Source of the DNA: Rhodococcus sp. ARC_M5
GTDB taxonomy: Bacteria; Actinomycetota; Actinomycetes; Mycobacteriales; Mycobacteriaceae
DNA: 64,000 nt
Direction of reading: 5' to 3'
NCBI RefSeq assembly: GCF_022810405.1
Contig: NZ_JALGQE010000002.1
Location: 186,001 to 250,000 of the forward strand
In this document: positions 39,058-47,543 of the stretch, piece after piece
Position numbering within the stretch: position 1 is the stretch's first letter
How the letters are laid out: the number at the start of each line of letters is the position of its first letter
Notes under the pieces: generated by a model
Databases searched by the model: none
The model's input: the letters and a program-made list of their open reading frames with translations, nothing else
Told to the model about the DNA's origin: nothing
Position numbers and translations under genes: made by a program

Positions 39058-39642
39058 CCAGTCGTAGTCCATCTGGCCCGCGGTGGCGAGAGCGTGGTCC
39101 GCGCCCGTCCACCGTGCGACCAGATGCAGGGCAAGATCCAGACCGGCGCTGATCCCGGCGGACGTCGCCAGATCGCCGTGGTCGGTGTACCGAACACCCT
39201 CGTGCACCACCAGCGCAGGCCAGTTCTTCCGCAGCAGTTCCAGATCTTCCCAGTGTGTGGTGACCGGCCGCTCGTCGAGCAGTCCCGCAGCCGCCAGCAC
39301 GAACGCACCGGTGCATACCGACGCCACCAACTCGGCACCGGGCCGAAGTCGCTGCAACCACTGCAGCACCCGGTCGTCCGTCGACACCGCGTCGACCACT
39401 CCGCCAGGAACCACGACGACGTCGTATCCCCTCGGATCGTCGATCGTGGTGTCGACGCCGATCCTCATCCCGCCCCTCGCGGCGACAGCTCGATCATCGA
39501 TCCCGACGAGTGTCACCTCGAAAGGTGTTGCGCTCCCCGCACGTTCGGCCACTCGATTGGCAACCGAGAACACCTCGAACGGACCGCACGCGTCGAGCAC
39601 CTCGACGTCGTCGAACAAGAGAATTGCAACGCTTCTTTTCAT
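39037..39642 (-). CDS. DJ-1/PfpI-family protein
   Basis: 201 residues. It has the family's opening (AILLFDDVEVLDACGPFEV), the nucleophile elbow SVCTGAFVLAAAGLL with a cysteine near residue 110, and the AGISAGLDLALHLV helix. It resembles isonitrile hydratases and the sensor half of GlxA-type regulators, but lacks the AraC DNA-binding domain. Starts 10 bp after the GPP34-like frame, so it is probably the last gene of the long leftward redox operon. Confidence 0.88.
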   Translation of the reverse strand: MKRSVAILLFDDVEVLDACGPFEVFSVANRVAERAGSATPFEVTLVGIDDRAVAARGGMRIGVDTTIDDPRGYDVVVVPGGVVDAVSTDDRVLQWLQRLRPGAELVASVCTGAFVLAAAGLLDERPVTTHWEDLELLRKNWPALVVHEGVRYTDHGDLATSAGISAGLDLALHLVARWTGADHALATAGQMDYDWSGAEHP

Positions 39643-39652
39643 ATTCCGGCCT

Positions 39653-40021
39653 TCAGCTACTCGTGGTCGACACGATGACGGGCACCATCACCGCGGCCAT
39701 CACCGCAGCGTTCACATCCGAGACGGCCTTGCGCACAGCCGCGCCTGCCCACTCGCCCTCGGCGATCTGCTTCGCCCTCTGTTTCAGCAACTTCTTGTCC
39801 GCGTCCACGATCACCTTGTGCGTCAGGTCCACCGCCGAGATCAGCGAGATCAACGCAGCCGAATGCGGCGACGGCGTCCTACCGTCGACCAGCGCGCCGC
39901 GCACGGCATCTCGCAGGGCCTTCTCGTGCGAGGTGTCGCGAGCAGGCCACGTCGTGGTCGGGAACAAGCCCCACACCTTGTCCTTCTGCTCGGTGACGAG
40001 GTCCACCGCGATCAAGGTCAT
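39653..40021 (-). CDS. Half-length GPP34 (GOLPH3-like) protein
   Basis: 122 residues. The sequence KVWGLFPTTTWPARDTSHEK through AEGEWAGAAVRKAVSDVNAA matches the C-terminal half of bacterial GPP34 proteins; the N-terminal half (about 100 residues in the usual roughly 220-aa form, with the lipid-binding start) is missing. The start codon overlaps the DUF1801 stop as ATGA, so the frame is translated in coupling, not simply decayed. Either a trimmed functional version or a remnant fused into the operon. GPP34 binds phosphoinositides in eukaryotes; bacterial function is unclear. Confidence 0.75.
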   Translation of the reverse strand: MTLIAVDLVTEQKDKVWGLFPTTTWPARDTSHEKALRDAVRGALVDGRTPSPHSAALISLISAVDLTHKVIVDADKKLLKQRAKQIAEGEWAGAAVRKAVSDVNAAVMAAVMVPVIVSTTSS

Positions 40022-40455
40022 GACGCGAGGTTACCCAGTATGTACCGGTAGTTGTGAGCCACCAATTGTTCGAGAATCGCTATGTCCACATCGGCGAGTG
40101 TGTTCACGTACAGGCAACCTGCTCCTCGCTTGTGCTTTCCCAGTTGTTCGAGCAAGGACTCCGACTCCGGGGCGGACGTGGCCCCGTACACCGACAGACT
40201 CGCCTTGCGCGGCGAGAACCCGACGACGAAATACTCGCCCCGCCGACCACTGCCCGTGGTGTACCGGTAGGTCCCGAACCCCACCATCGTCGGACCCCAC
40301 ATCACCGCCGGCTGCCCGGTCACGCGACCCATCATCGCCGCGAGCGCGAGCCCATCCGCCCGCCGAACCGGATGCTGCACGGCAGCCAGGAAATCCGCGG
40401 CCGATGCCTCGGTGGGTCGAGTCAGGTTCTCGTTCAATTGATCAGACTCTGCCAA
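40018..40455 (-). CDS. DUF1801 domain protein
   Basis: 145 residues. DUF1801 (YdhG-like) fold: ADFLAAVQHPVRRADGLAL, then GFGTYRYTTGSGRRGEYFVV and FSPRKASLSVYG. A small cytoplasmic protein of unknown function, sometimes proposed to assist iron handling. Overlaps the upstream zinc-finger gene by 22 bp and the downstream GPP34-like gene by 4 bp, so it is embedded in the redox operon. Confidence 0.88.
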   Translation of the reverse strand: MAESDQLNENLTRPTEASAADFLAAVQHPVRRADGLALAAMMGRVTGQPAVMWGPTMVGFGTYRYTTGSGRRGEYFVVGFSPRKASLSVYGATSAPESESLLEQLGKHKRGAGCLYVNTLADVDIAILEQLVAHNYRYILGNLAS

Positions 40456-40778
40456 TTCGCGGGCACCCGCTCACGCGGACCGGGAACCGACTGATCGAGC
40501 GGACGGTGTTGCGGTGGAGCCAGTTCCGGCCCGTCGTACATCTGCTCGTCGGCGTAGTTGTAGAACCAGTCCTCACCGGGCTCGTAGCTTCGCACGAACT
40601 GGTGCCGGGTGGACTCGGCGTGTTTGCTGGCGTGCTGGGACGGCGAGGAATCACAACATCCGATGTGTCCGCACTGCGCGCACCGCCTCAGATGCACCCA
40701 CCACCCCTGTGCCTGTGTGCATTCCACACACCCCGGGCCCGACGGTGGGACCTGCGGGTCGATGCCTTCGATGGTCAT
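40434..40778 (-). CDS. UBP-type zinc-finger protein
   Basis: 114 residues, nearly all of it one ZnF-UBP domain: C17, C20, C33, C36, H38, C41/C42, H49, H53 and H59 supply zinc ligands (GCVECTQAQGWWVHLRRCAQ and CGHIGCCDSSPSQHASKHA). In eukaryotes this domain binds the free Gly-Gly end of ubiquitin; bacterial single-domain versions are known but unexplained. It overlaps the histidine kinase gene by 4 bp and the DUF1801 gene by 22 bp, which ties it to the redox two-component system. Confidence 0.9.
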   Translation of the reverse strand: MTIEGIDPQVPPSGPGCVECTQAQGWWVHLRRCAQCGHIGCCDSSPSQHASKHAESTRHQFVRSYEPGEDWFYNYADEQMYDGPELAPPQHRPLDQSVPGPRERVPANWQSLIN

Positions 40779-42220
40779 GATGCCTCCTCTGTTGCCGGGT
40801 CCTTGGGCAGTCGCACGATGAAACGTGTATCCCCCGGTTCGGACACCACACGCAGATCACCCTGATGCTTCTTCACCACGATCCGCCACGAGATGTCCAG
40901 GCCGAGGCCCGTCCCTTCGCCGACCGGCTTGGTGGTGAAGAACGGCTCGAAGATGCGCGATCGAATCTCCTGGGGCACACCGGGTCCGGTATCGCAGATC
41001 TCGATCTGGACCTGATCCTCGTCCAACGATGTCCGAACTGTCAGCACCCCTTTCTCCTCGGGAGTCGCCGCCATCGCCTGCACGGCATTGTCGATCAGGT
41101 TGGTCCACACCTGATTGAGTTCGGCGGCGTAGGCCGGGATGGGCGGCACCGAAGGGTCGTAATCCTTCACCACACGGATGTCGTCACCGATCTTGCGGCC
41201 CAACATGATCAGAGTGCTGTCGAGCAGCTCGTGCACGTCCACGGTGCGATACGGCGCACGATCCATCTGCGAATACTGCTTCGCGGCACCGACCAGCGTC
41301 GAAATACGAGTGGTCGAATCCGCGATCTCGTTCATCAGCAATTCGGTTTCGACGGTGTAGTTGAGCCACCGAATGGCACCCTCCAGCATCGTCGGATCAT
41401 CGACCGTCGCCGAGACCCGATCGAGCCACGGCACATCGAGGCCGGCCGAGACGAACGTCGGAGCCAGATCCCAGGCCTCTCCGATTCCTTTGTCCTCGAA
41501 CCACTCTCCGAGTTCGTCCTCGCGGTCCGACGCCTCCATCGCCGTCAGCTTCGGAGCCTTGGCCACCAGTTCCACCGCCTCGTTCTGCAACCCGACCAGA
41601 TGCGCCATGCTCGCGCGATCGAGGGTGCCGCCGGCGATCATCGCCAACTTCTGCCGCATGTGCGCCACCCGATCACGCAACGCGGACGTTGCCCGTACCG
41701 CAGCGGCGGCCGGATTGTTCAGCTCGTGCGTCAAACCGGCGGACAGAGAACCCAACGCCAACAGTCGTTCTCGTTGTTCCACGATCTGCTTGGTGTTCTG
41801 ATTTCCGAAGAACAAACCCTCGAGCAGATGCAGCGCCATCGGGAACCACTCCCGCACGATCGACGCGAAGCATTCGGCGTCGAGCACGAAGAACCGGGAG
41901 GGCTCGGTGACCCGCATCGAACCCTGGTACGTCTGCGGCACTCGATCGCCCAGATACGCCTGCCACGCACCGGCGTACACCCCGCGCTGCGACGTCCGAT
42001 TGACCACCAGGTCCTCCCCGCCCGAGAGCTTCGAGAGCACCACGGCTCCGTCCATCAGAACGTAGAAGCACGTCGCCGGTTCGCCCTCCGCGTACACCGG
42101 CCCGGGCTCGATCGTCTCGATGCGCCCGTCCCGACACAGCTCCGCCAACTGCGGGTCGGTGAGCTGCTCGAACAGGAACAGCGTCCGCAACTCCTCCGGA
42201 TCACATGCAGGCGTGCTCAT
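40775..42220 (-). CDS. Histidine kinase with N-terminal cyclic-nucleotide-binding domain
   Basis: 481 residues, no membrane segment. Residues about 10-125 form a cNMP-binding/Crp-like beta-roll (IEPGPVYAEGEPATCFYVLM); about 150-320 a long dimerisation region with the H-box SAGLTHELNNP (His165); about 345-470 the ATPase domain with NLIDNAVQAM, CDTGPGVP and GTGLGLDISW. A soluble kinase sensing a cyclic nucleotide or a redox ligand. Overlaps by 4 bp with the upstream response-regulator/flavoprotein gene, its likely partner. Confidence 0.93.
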   Translation of the reverse strand: MSTPACDPEELRTLFLFEQLTDPQLAELCRDGRIETIEPGPVYAEGEPATCFYVLMDGAVVLSKLSGGEDLVVNRTSQRGVYAGAWQAYLGDRVPQTYQGSMRVTEPSRFFVLDAECFASIVREWFPMALHLLEGLFFGNQNTKQIVEQRERLLALGSLSAGLTHELNNPAAAAVRATSALRDRVAHMRQKLAMIAGGTLDRASMAHLVGLQNEAVELVAKAPKLTAMEASDREDELGEWFEDKGIGEAWDLAPTFVSAGLDVPWLDRVSATVDDPTMLEGAIRWLNYTVETELLMNEIADSTTRISTLVGAAKQYSQMDRAPYRTVDVHELLDSTLIMLGRKIGDDIRVVKDYDPSVPPIPAYAAELNQVWTNLIDNAVQAMAATPEEKGVLTVRTSLDEDQVQIEICDTGPGVPQEIRSRIFEPFFTTKPVGEGTGLGLDISWRIVVKKHQGDLRVVSEPGDTRFIVRLPKDPATEEAS

Positions 42221-43872
42221 GGGTTCGCCAGATATCTGTGCACCAACATCACGGCCATCGCTCCCTCTCCCACTGCCGACGCGACGCGTTTGGCCGAGTC
42301 GGACCGTACGTCACCGGCGGCGAACACACCGGGCACACTCGTTTCGAGGTGATGCGGAAGACGGGCCGACGTCCAGCCTGCGGGCGCTCGCCCGTCGACG
42401 ACGAGATCGGGCCCGGTGACCACGAATCCGTGCTCGTCCCGAACGAGCACCCCGTCGAGCCACTCGGTGCGCGGCGCCGCACCGATGAACAGGAACAGGT
42501 ACTGCGCGTCGACCGTCGAGGTCTCGTCGGTTGCCCTGTCGCGCAGCGTGATCGACTCGAGGTGACCGTCACCCGACACACCGACGACCTCGGTGCGGGG
42601 CCGAACGCTGATCTTCGGGTTCTCTTCGATCTGCTTGATGAGGTAGTACGACATCGACGCTTCGAGGGACTCGGCCCGGATCAGGATGGTGACCGACTTG
42701 GCCCCGCGCGAGAGATACACCGCCGCCTGACCAGCCGAGTTCGCGCCGCCCACGATGTAGACGTCCTGCTCGGCACACCGCGCCGCCTCGGTCATCGCCG
42801 ATCCGTAGAACACGCCTCGGCCGGTGAAGTCGTCGATGCCGGGTGCCTCCAGCCGACGATAGGCGACCCCGGTGGACAGGATGATCGTCTGGGCGCTGAT
42901 GCTGCGGCCGTCGGCGAATCGTACGGTTCGCGCAGCACCGGTGGTTTCGAGGCCGACGACGTCCTGGGTGGTGACCACCTCGGCACCGAACTTCAACGCC
43001 TGCCGCCGCGCCCGCTCGGCGAGCTGCGCTCCCGACACCCCGTCGGGAAAGCCCAGGTAATTCTCGATTCGCGAACTCTGACCGGCCTGGCCACCGGTGG
43101 CGGTCCGCTCGATCAACGTCGTCCGCAGACCCTCCGACGCACCGTAGAGCGCGGCCCCGAGCCCTGCCGGTCCGCCGCCGATGACGACCAGATCGTAGAA
43201 CTCCTCCGACGGTGACACGGTCAATCCGAGCCGAGTGCCCAGCTCTGCGTCGGACGGTTCGATCAACGCATCGCCCTCGGTGGTGATGACCACCGGCAAG
43301 CGACCCTCGTCCACACCTGCGGCGGCCAGCAGCCGGGCTCCCTCGGATTCGTCGGACATGTACCAGCGGTACGGCAGCCGATTACGGGCCAGGAACTCGC
43401 GAATTTCCGACGACCGCGCAGACCAACGATGGCCGATGATCTTGGTGTCCTCGACGGCCCGGTGGTCGTAGGCACACCATGCCTCGAGTTGGGCGTCGAG
43501 CACGGGGTAGAGCTTTTCCTCGGGCGGATCCCACGGCTTGAGCAGGTAGTAGTCGAGATCGATGACATTGATCGCGTCGATCGCAGCGTCGGTGTCCGCG
43601 TATGCGGTGAGGAGGATGCGACGGGCCGTGGGGAAGATGTCCATGGCCTGCTCGAGAAACTCCATGCCGCTCATGTGCGGCATGCGATAGTCGGCCAGAA
43701 GAATGGCGACCGGGGTGCCCCGAAGCGCGAGTTCCTTCAGGGCGTCGAGCGCCCCGGCACCGGATTCGGCGCGCACGATGCGGTACTGCTCGCCGTACCG
43801 GCGGCGCAGGTCGCGGGCGACGGATCTCGATACTCCTGGATCGTCGTCGACGCTGAGAATGACCGGTTTCAT
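42217..43872 (-). CDS. Response regulator fused to thioredoxin-fold and thioredoxin-reductase-like domains
   Basis: 551 residues. Residues 1-125 are a receiver domain with phosphoacceptor Asp61 (LLADYRMP) and Lys112. About 140-215 look like a glutaredoxin-type thioredoxin fold (HRWSARSSEIREFLARNRLP). From 225 a thioredoxin-reductase-like flavoprotein follows: FAD site GGGPAGLGAALYG, NAD(P) site GGANSAGQAA, C-terminal GVFAAGDVRSDS. The CxxC of true thioredoxin reductase is replaced by SAMT (358-361), so it cannot do the standard disulfide exchange. Phosphorylation would thus act on an enzyme, not DNA. It precedes and overlaps the kinase gene. Confidence 0.93.
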   Translation of the reverse strand: MKPVILSVDDDPGVSRSVARDLRRRYGEQYRIVRAESGAGALDALKELALRGTPVAILLADYRMPHMSGMEFLEQAMDIFPTARRILLTAYADTDAAIDAINVIDLDYYLLKPWDPPEEKLYPVLDAQLEAWCAYDHRAVEDTKIIGHRWSARSSEIREFLARNRLPYRWYMSDESEGARLLAAAGVDEGRLPVVITTEGDALIEPSDAELGTRLGLTVSPSEEFYDLVVIGGGPAGLGAALYGASEGLRTTLIERTATGGQAGQSSRIENYLGFPDGVSGAQLAERARRQALKFGAEVVTTQDVVGLETTGAARTVRFADGRSISAQTIILSTGVAYRRLEAPGIDDFTGRGVFYGSAMTEAARCAEQDVYIVGGANSAGQAAVYLSRGAKSVTILIRAESLEASMSYYLIKQIEENPKISVRPRTEVVGVSGDGHLESITLRDRATDETSTVDAQYLFLFIGAAPRTEWLDGVLVRDEHGFVVTGPDLVVDGRAPAGWTSARLPHHLETSVPGVFAAGDVRSDSAKRVASAVGEGAMAVMLVHRYLANP

Positions 43873-43960
43873 GACCCTCCAGGGCTGATGCTCATCGACT
43901 TCATGAGCATGCCACCGCGTTGCCCCGAATGGGAGGCAAGCAGGCCTGGAAACAGCAGGG

Positions 43961-44116
43961 TCAGATTCGGCCGCGCCTGATCAGATCGAGTTCCTGCGGG
44001 GTGAGTAGCCGCTCGAGCTTCTCGGCCGGCCAGGTACGCGGACTGCCGCTCATCCTGGCGGTCTTCAACAGGGGTAGATCGCTGCTGGTACGACGCATAA
44101 TCGACTGTAATTTCAC
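43961..44116 (-). CDS. Small protein (51 aa), unknown
   Basis: A 51-codon frame from a GTG at 44116 with GGAGTG seven bases upstream; an ATG at 44098 is an alternative. Basic and helical (SSDLPLLKTARMSGSPRTWP, then ERLLTPQELDLIRRG). I do not recognise it. It lies 88 bp upstream of the response-regulator fusion on the same strand, so it could be the first gene or a leader of that operon. The rest of 43873-44295 holds no other gene-like feature. Confidence 0.42.
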   Translation of the reverse strand: MKLQSIMRRTSSDLPLLKTARMSGSPRTWPAEKLERLLTPQELDLIRRGRI

Positions 44117-44295
44117 GGTGGATCACTCCGAACAATTTCTTCGTTGGTCCCGACACTCCGCTTGCTACATCGATCAGTGTCCGCCCGGTGTTAACGCCGC
44201 CGTGGGATCTCGTGCGGCGTTTCGCCGCTCGACACCGTTTCTCTCGCCTCGGAGCGGGTAAGCAGACGCCCACGTCAACTGATCGGGGAACGATA

Positions 44296-45093
44296 GTGAA
44301 CACGTCGGGTAAGTCGGTGGCCGATTCCGTACAGGACAACGGTGCCTTCGAGAAAGCGGCGCGAGCCGGCCACTTCGTCAGCGGAGTACTGCACATCCTC
44401 ATCGGCTACATCGCCGTTCGGTTGGCGTTCGGCCAATCGGGAAACGCGGATCAGTCCGGTGCGCTGGCCGAACTGGGCGACCAGCCCGGCGGCAGAATCG
44501 CCCTGTGGGTCGCGGTGGTCGCATTTCTGGCCTTGGCTCTGTGGCGAATTCTCGAGGCGATCGTCGGCAAGAAGTCCGACGCTGACGCCGGAAGCGTGCT
44601 GGACCGCCTCAAGGCAGCGGCGTTGGCCGTCGTCTACCTCGCGTTCGCCTTCTCGACCTACGGCTTCGCAACCGGCTCGGGCAAGTCCAGCGGACAGCAG
44701 AACGCCGGCTGGTCTGCGCGGCTGATGGAATCCGGCGGCGGCAAGCTCGTGCTCATAGCCGTCGCGCTGGTCGTCATCGGAGTGGGTGGGTACCACGTCT
44801 ACAAGGGCGTATCGAAGAACTTCCTCGACGACCTCGAAGGCCACCAGAGCGGAGCCGTGGTCAAGCTCGGTATCGCCGGATACGCAGCCAAGGGCACTGC
44901 CCTCGTCGGAGCCGGACTCCTCGTCGTGGTGGCAGTGCTGCAGTCCGATCCGTCGAAGGCCACCGGCATCGACGGTGCCCTCAAGACGCTCGGCTCGCAG
45001 CCCTACGGTCGGGTACTGCTGATCCTCGCGGGAGTGGGCATCGCGCTCTACGGCCTCTATGCCTTCGTACTGGCTCGCCGCGCTCGGATGTAG
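44296..45093 (+). CDS. DUF1206 membrane protein
   Basis: 265 residues from a GTG start; the frame opens 36 codons earlier without support. Three copies of the DUF1206 unit, each two membrane helices with a shared pattern (ARAGHFVSGVLHILIGYIAV; VVYLAFAFSTYGFATGSG; GIAGYAAKGTALVGAGLLVV). Function unknown; the family is common in actinobacteria and cyanobacteria. Monocistronic and convergent with the XRE-type gene. Confidence 0.9.
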   Translation: MNTSGKSVADSVQDNGAFEKAARAGHFVSGVLHILIGYIAVRLAFGQSGNADQSGALAELGDQPGGRIALWVAVVAFLALALWRILEAIVGKKSDADAGSVLDRLKAAALAVVYLAFAFSTYGFATGSGKSSGQQNAGWSARLMESGGGKLVLIAVALVVIGVGGYHVYKGVSKNFLDDLEGHQSGAVVKLGIAGYAAKGTALVGAGLLVVVAVLQSDPSKATGIDGALKTLGSQPYGRVLLILAGVGIALYGLYAFVLARRARM

Positions 45094-45113
45094 AACGCGG
45101 TTCGGCTGCTCGA

Positions 45114-45308
45114 TCAGCGCGGGTCGAACAACTCGTCGACGCTGACCTCGAACAGCCGGGCCAGACGGAACGCGAGAGACAGCCGCGGATCGAAGTGACC
45201 CTTCTCGATCGAGATGATCGTCTGCCGACTGACCCCTACCGCGTCGGCGCACTGCTGTTGAGACAAACCGGCAGCAGTGCGCAGCCGGTGCACATCGTTG
45301 GACGTCAC
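45114..45308 (-). CDS. Small XRE-family helix-turn-helix regulator
   Basis: 64 residues from a GTG at 45308 that overlaps the upstream gene's stop (GTGA). A complete HTH_3 domain: VHRLRTAAGLSQQQCADAVG and VSRQTIISIEKG, ending SVDELFDPR. Such mini-regulators (YgzD-type) usually control the membrane-protein gene they are coupled to. No operator was identified. Confidence 0.9.
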   Translation of the reverse strand: MTSNDVHRLRTAAGLSQQQCADAVGVSRQTIISIEKGHFDPRLSLAFRLARLFEVSVDELFDPR

Positions 45309-45700
45309 CGCTGCGTGCGCGAGAGGACCAGGTATCGCACGGCAACGTCGGCCATGGCCAGTGCCACAAATGCGACGACCGGAACCAACTCCGTGTCGAG
45401 TATCGCCGAGGCCGCCGCCGCGACGCCGAGTGCGATCAGCAGATCGAAGAAGGCAGCGGACGACGCCTGCTGCAACCACTGGAACTCGACGGAATCCTCC
45501 GGATTCTCCGGCATCTTCGGCGATCGTTGCGGAACGAGCGTCCACATCGCTCCGACGAGAGCCGGGGCCGCTGCCGCCGCGAACACCAGACCTACCTGCC
45601 ACCCGCCGTCGTCTCGCACCGATGCGGCAACGACTCCGACAACGGCGGCGAGCGCAATTCCGAGAACTGCGGCGGGAACTCGTGGCAGTGCGACCCTCAT
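45305..45700 (-). CDS. Small membrane protein coupled to XRE regulator
   Basis: 131 residues from the ATG at 45700 with GGGAGG upstream. Four hydrophobic segments (about 8-25, 30-50, 75-95, 100-122). No known motif. Translationally coupled to the following XRE regulator by a 4-bp overlap, a common module of unknown role in Gram-positive bacteria. Confidence 0.83.
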   Translation of the reverse strand: MRVALPRVPAAVLGIALAAVVGVVAASVRDDGGWQVGLVFAAAAAPALVGAMWTLVPQRSPKMPENPEDSVEFQWLQQASSAAFFDLLIALGVAAAASAILDTELVPVVAFVALAMADVAVRYLVLSRTQR

Positions 45701-45869
45701 GACAACCTCCCGAGTGTGTACAAGTTCTTTGACATATCCCACCCCCACTCGGCTCCGATGTCAAACTTCTCTTACATCCTCGTCGCCCCTGTTTCGCTAT
45801 GAGCTCGCACACACATATGCTGTGACCGATTTGTCGTAACGTTCAGTCACACATACACGGAGGCCCACG

Positions 45870-46334
45870 TTGAGCAAGACTCTCGAAGCCACGATCGACA
45901 TCGCAGCGAGCCCCGAGACCGTGTGGTCGATCGTTTCCGACCTGCAGCGCATGGGCGAGTGGAGCCCGCAGTGCAAGAAGATGAAGGTCTTCGGAGGCCC
46001 GGTCGGCAAGGGCACCACAACGCTCAACGTCAACCGCAAGGGATTGCTCGTCTGGCCGACCACCTCGAAGGTCGTCACCTTCGAGCCCAATCGTGAACTC
46101 GCCTTCCGCGTCGTCGAGAACAAGACGATCTGGTCCTACACCCTCACTCCCACCGCGACCGGAACGACTGTCGTCGAAAAGCGGGAAGCTCCGACGGGCA
46201 CATCGGCAGTGTCGTCGTTTCTGGTGCAGCGCATCCTCGGTGGTATCGACGAGTTCGACGTCGAGCTCCTCGAAGGCATGAACAAGACTCTGCGTCGCAT
46301 CAAGACCGAGAGCGAAAAGTCGAGCGAGAAATAA
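45870..46334 (+). CDS. SRPBCC-family (START-like) protein
   Basis: 154 residues from a TTG with GGAGG upstream. A polyketide-cyclase/START-like fold: TIDIAASPETVWSIVSDLQR, MGEWSPQCKKMKVFGG, and the long C-terminal helix. Such proteins bind hydrophobic ligands in a cavity. Ligand unknown. Stands alone after the XRE module, with 169 bp upstream. Confidence 0.88.
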   Translation: MSKTLEATIDIAASPETVWSIVSDLQRMGEWSPQCKKMKVFGGPVGKGTTTLNVNRKGLLVWPTTSKVVTFEPNRELAFRVVENKTIWSYTLTPTATGTTVVEKREAPTGTSAVSSFLVQRILGGIDEFDVELLEGMNKTLRRIKTESEKSSEK

Positions 46335-46422
46335 CTTTTCTCAGGAATGTTTCAGGTTCGTTTCCCACGGGCATCCGTCGTTTCGACAAGCAATAGACAC
46401 GAACGGAAAGTGGGGGCACCCT

Positions 46423-46689
46423 ATGTTGGGACTCGGATTTGTAGGCTGGATCATCATCGGCGGACTGGCCGGTTGGATCGGTAGCAAGATCATGAAGACG
46501 GATGCTCAGATGGGCATCATCCTGAACATCGTCGTCGGCATCATCGGTGGCCTACTGGGCGGATTCCTGCTCAGCACCTTCCTCGACGTCGAGGGTGGCG
46601 GAATCATCTTCAGCTTCATCACCTGCCTGCTCGGCGCTTGCATCCTGCTGTTCCTGGTCAAGCTCGTCACGGGTCGCAGCCGCGTCTGA
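46423..46689 (+). CDS. GlsB/YeaQ/YmgE-family small membrane protein
   Basis: 88 residues, three membrane segments. Family signature GWIIIGGLAGWIGSKIMKTD then GIILNIVVGIIGGLLGGFLL. Formerly called transglycosylase-associated protein; linked to stress response, biochemical role unknown. Ends 129 bp before psd. Confidence 0.92.
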   Translation: MLGLGFVGWIIIGGLAGWIGSKIMKTDAQMGIILNIVVGIIGGLLGGFLLSTFLDVEGGGIIFSFITCLLGACILLFLVKLVTGRSRV

Positions 46690-46818
46690 TCGCACTTGCA
46701 GTTCCTGACTGCCGGGGCACCTCACGTACGCTGTGAGGGCCTCGGCAGTCGTGCGTCTGCACCTCGCTCCAGCACCACGAACTGCCAGCCCCTGTCCGAC
46801 GAAAAGTTAGAGGAGACC

Positions 46819-47535
46819 GTGGCACGCCGTCCCGCCCCGATTGGTCAACCGCCCCGCACCGGAGTGGCTCACATCGTCGACTTGGTTCGCGAAACGGTTC
46901 CACCGCTTCACCCCGCAGGCCTGCCGTTCGTCGGTGGCCCGCTTGCCGTCGCAGTTCTCGGCCGCCGCTCCAAGTGGGTCCGCAACGCCGGTCTCGTCGC
47001 CGCCGGTGCCTGCGCCACGTTTTTCCGCCACCCGTCCCGAGTGCCGCCGAATCGCCCCGGCGTCGTCGTCGCTCCCGCCGACGGCCTCGTCACGCTCGTC
47101 GATTCCGCCGTCCCGCCTGCCGAGCTCGATCTCGGCTCGCAGCCGGTCCCGCGCGTGAGCATCTTCCTCTCCGTCCTCGATGTGCACGTGCAGCGTGTGC
47201 CCGTCGCCGGTCGGGTCGTGGAGGTCGTACACCGCCGCGGCCAGTTCAAGTCCGCGGACCTGGCCGAGGCCAGTGAGGTCAACGAGCGCAACAGCATGCA
47301 CATCAGGACCGACTCCGGCCAGAACGTCGCCGTCGTACAGATTGCCGGTCTCATCGCGCGACGCATCATCAACAACGCGAAGGTCGGCGACACACTGTCG
47401 ATCGGCGACACCTACGGGCTGATCCGATTCGGATCCCGCGTCGACACCTACTTCCCTGCGGGCACGACGCTGCTGGTCGAACGCGGTCAACGCGCGGTCG
47501 GTGCCGAGACGGTCCTCGCCGAGCTTCCGCAGTAG
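46819..47535 (+). CDS. psd: Phosphatidylserine decarboxylase
   Basis: 238 residues from the GTG at 46819 with AGGAGA upstream; the frame opens earlier without support. It makes phosphatidylethanolamine from phosphatidylserine. Self-cleavage at the FGS site ([12 protein letters not shown], near residue 205) would give a pyruvoyl group. [11 protein letters not shown] and INNAKVGD are further signatures of the short PSD type. It starts a psd-pssA-AAA ATPase operon, 8 bp before pssA, in the order known from M. tuberculosis Rv0437c-Rv0435c. Confidence 0.95.
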   Translation: MARRPAPIGQPPRTGVAHIVDLVRETVPPLHPAGLPFVGGPLAVAVLGRRSKWVRNAGLVAAGACATFFRHPSRVPPNRPGVVVAPADGLVTLVDSAVPPAELDLGSQPVPRVSIFLSVLDVHVQRVPVAGRVVEVVHRRGQFKSADLAEASEVNERNSMHIRTDSGQNVAVVQIAGLIARRIINNAKVGDTLSIGDTYGLIRFGSRVDTYFPAGTTLLVERGQRAVGAETVLAELPQ

Positions 47536-47543
47536 AAACCGAC

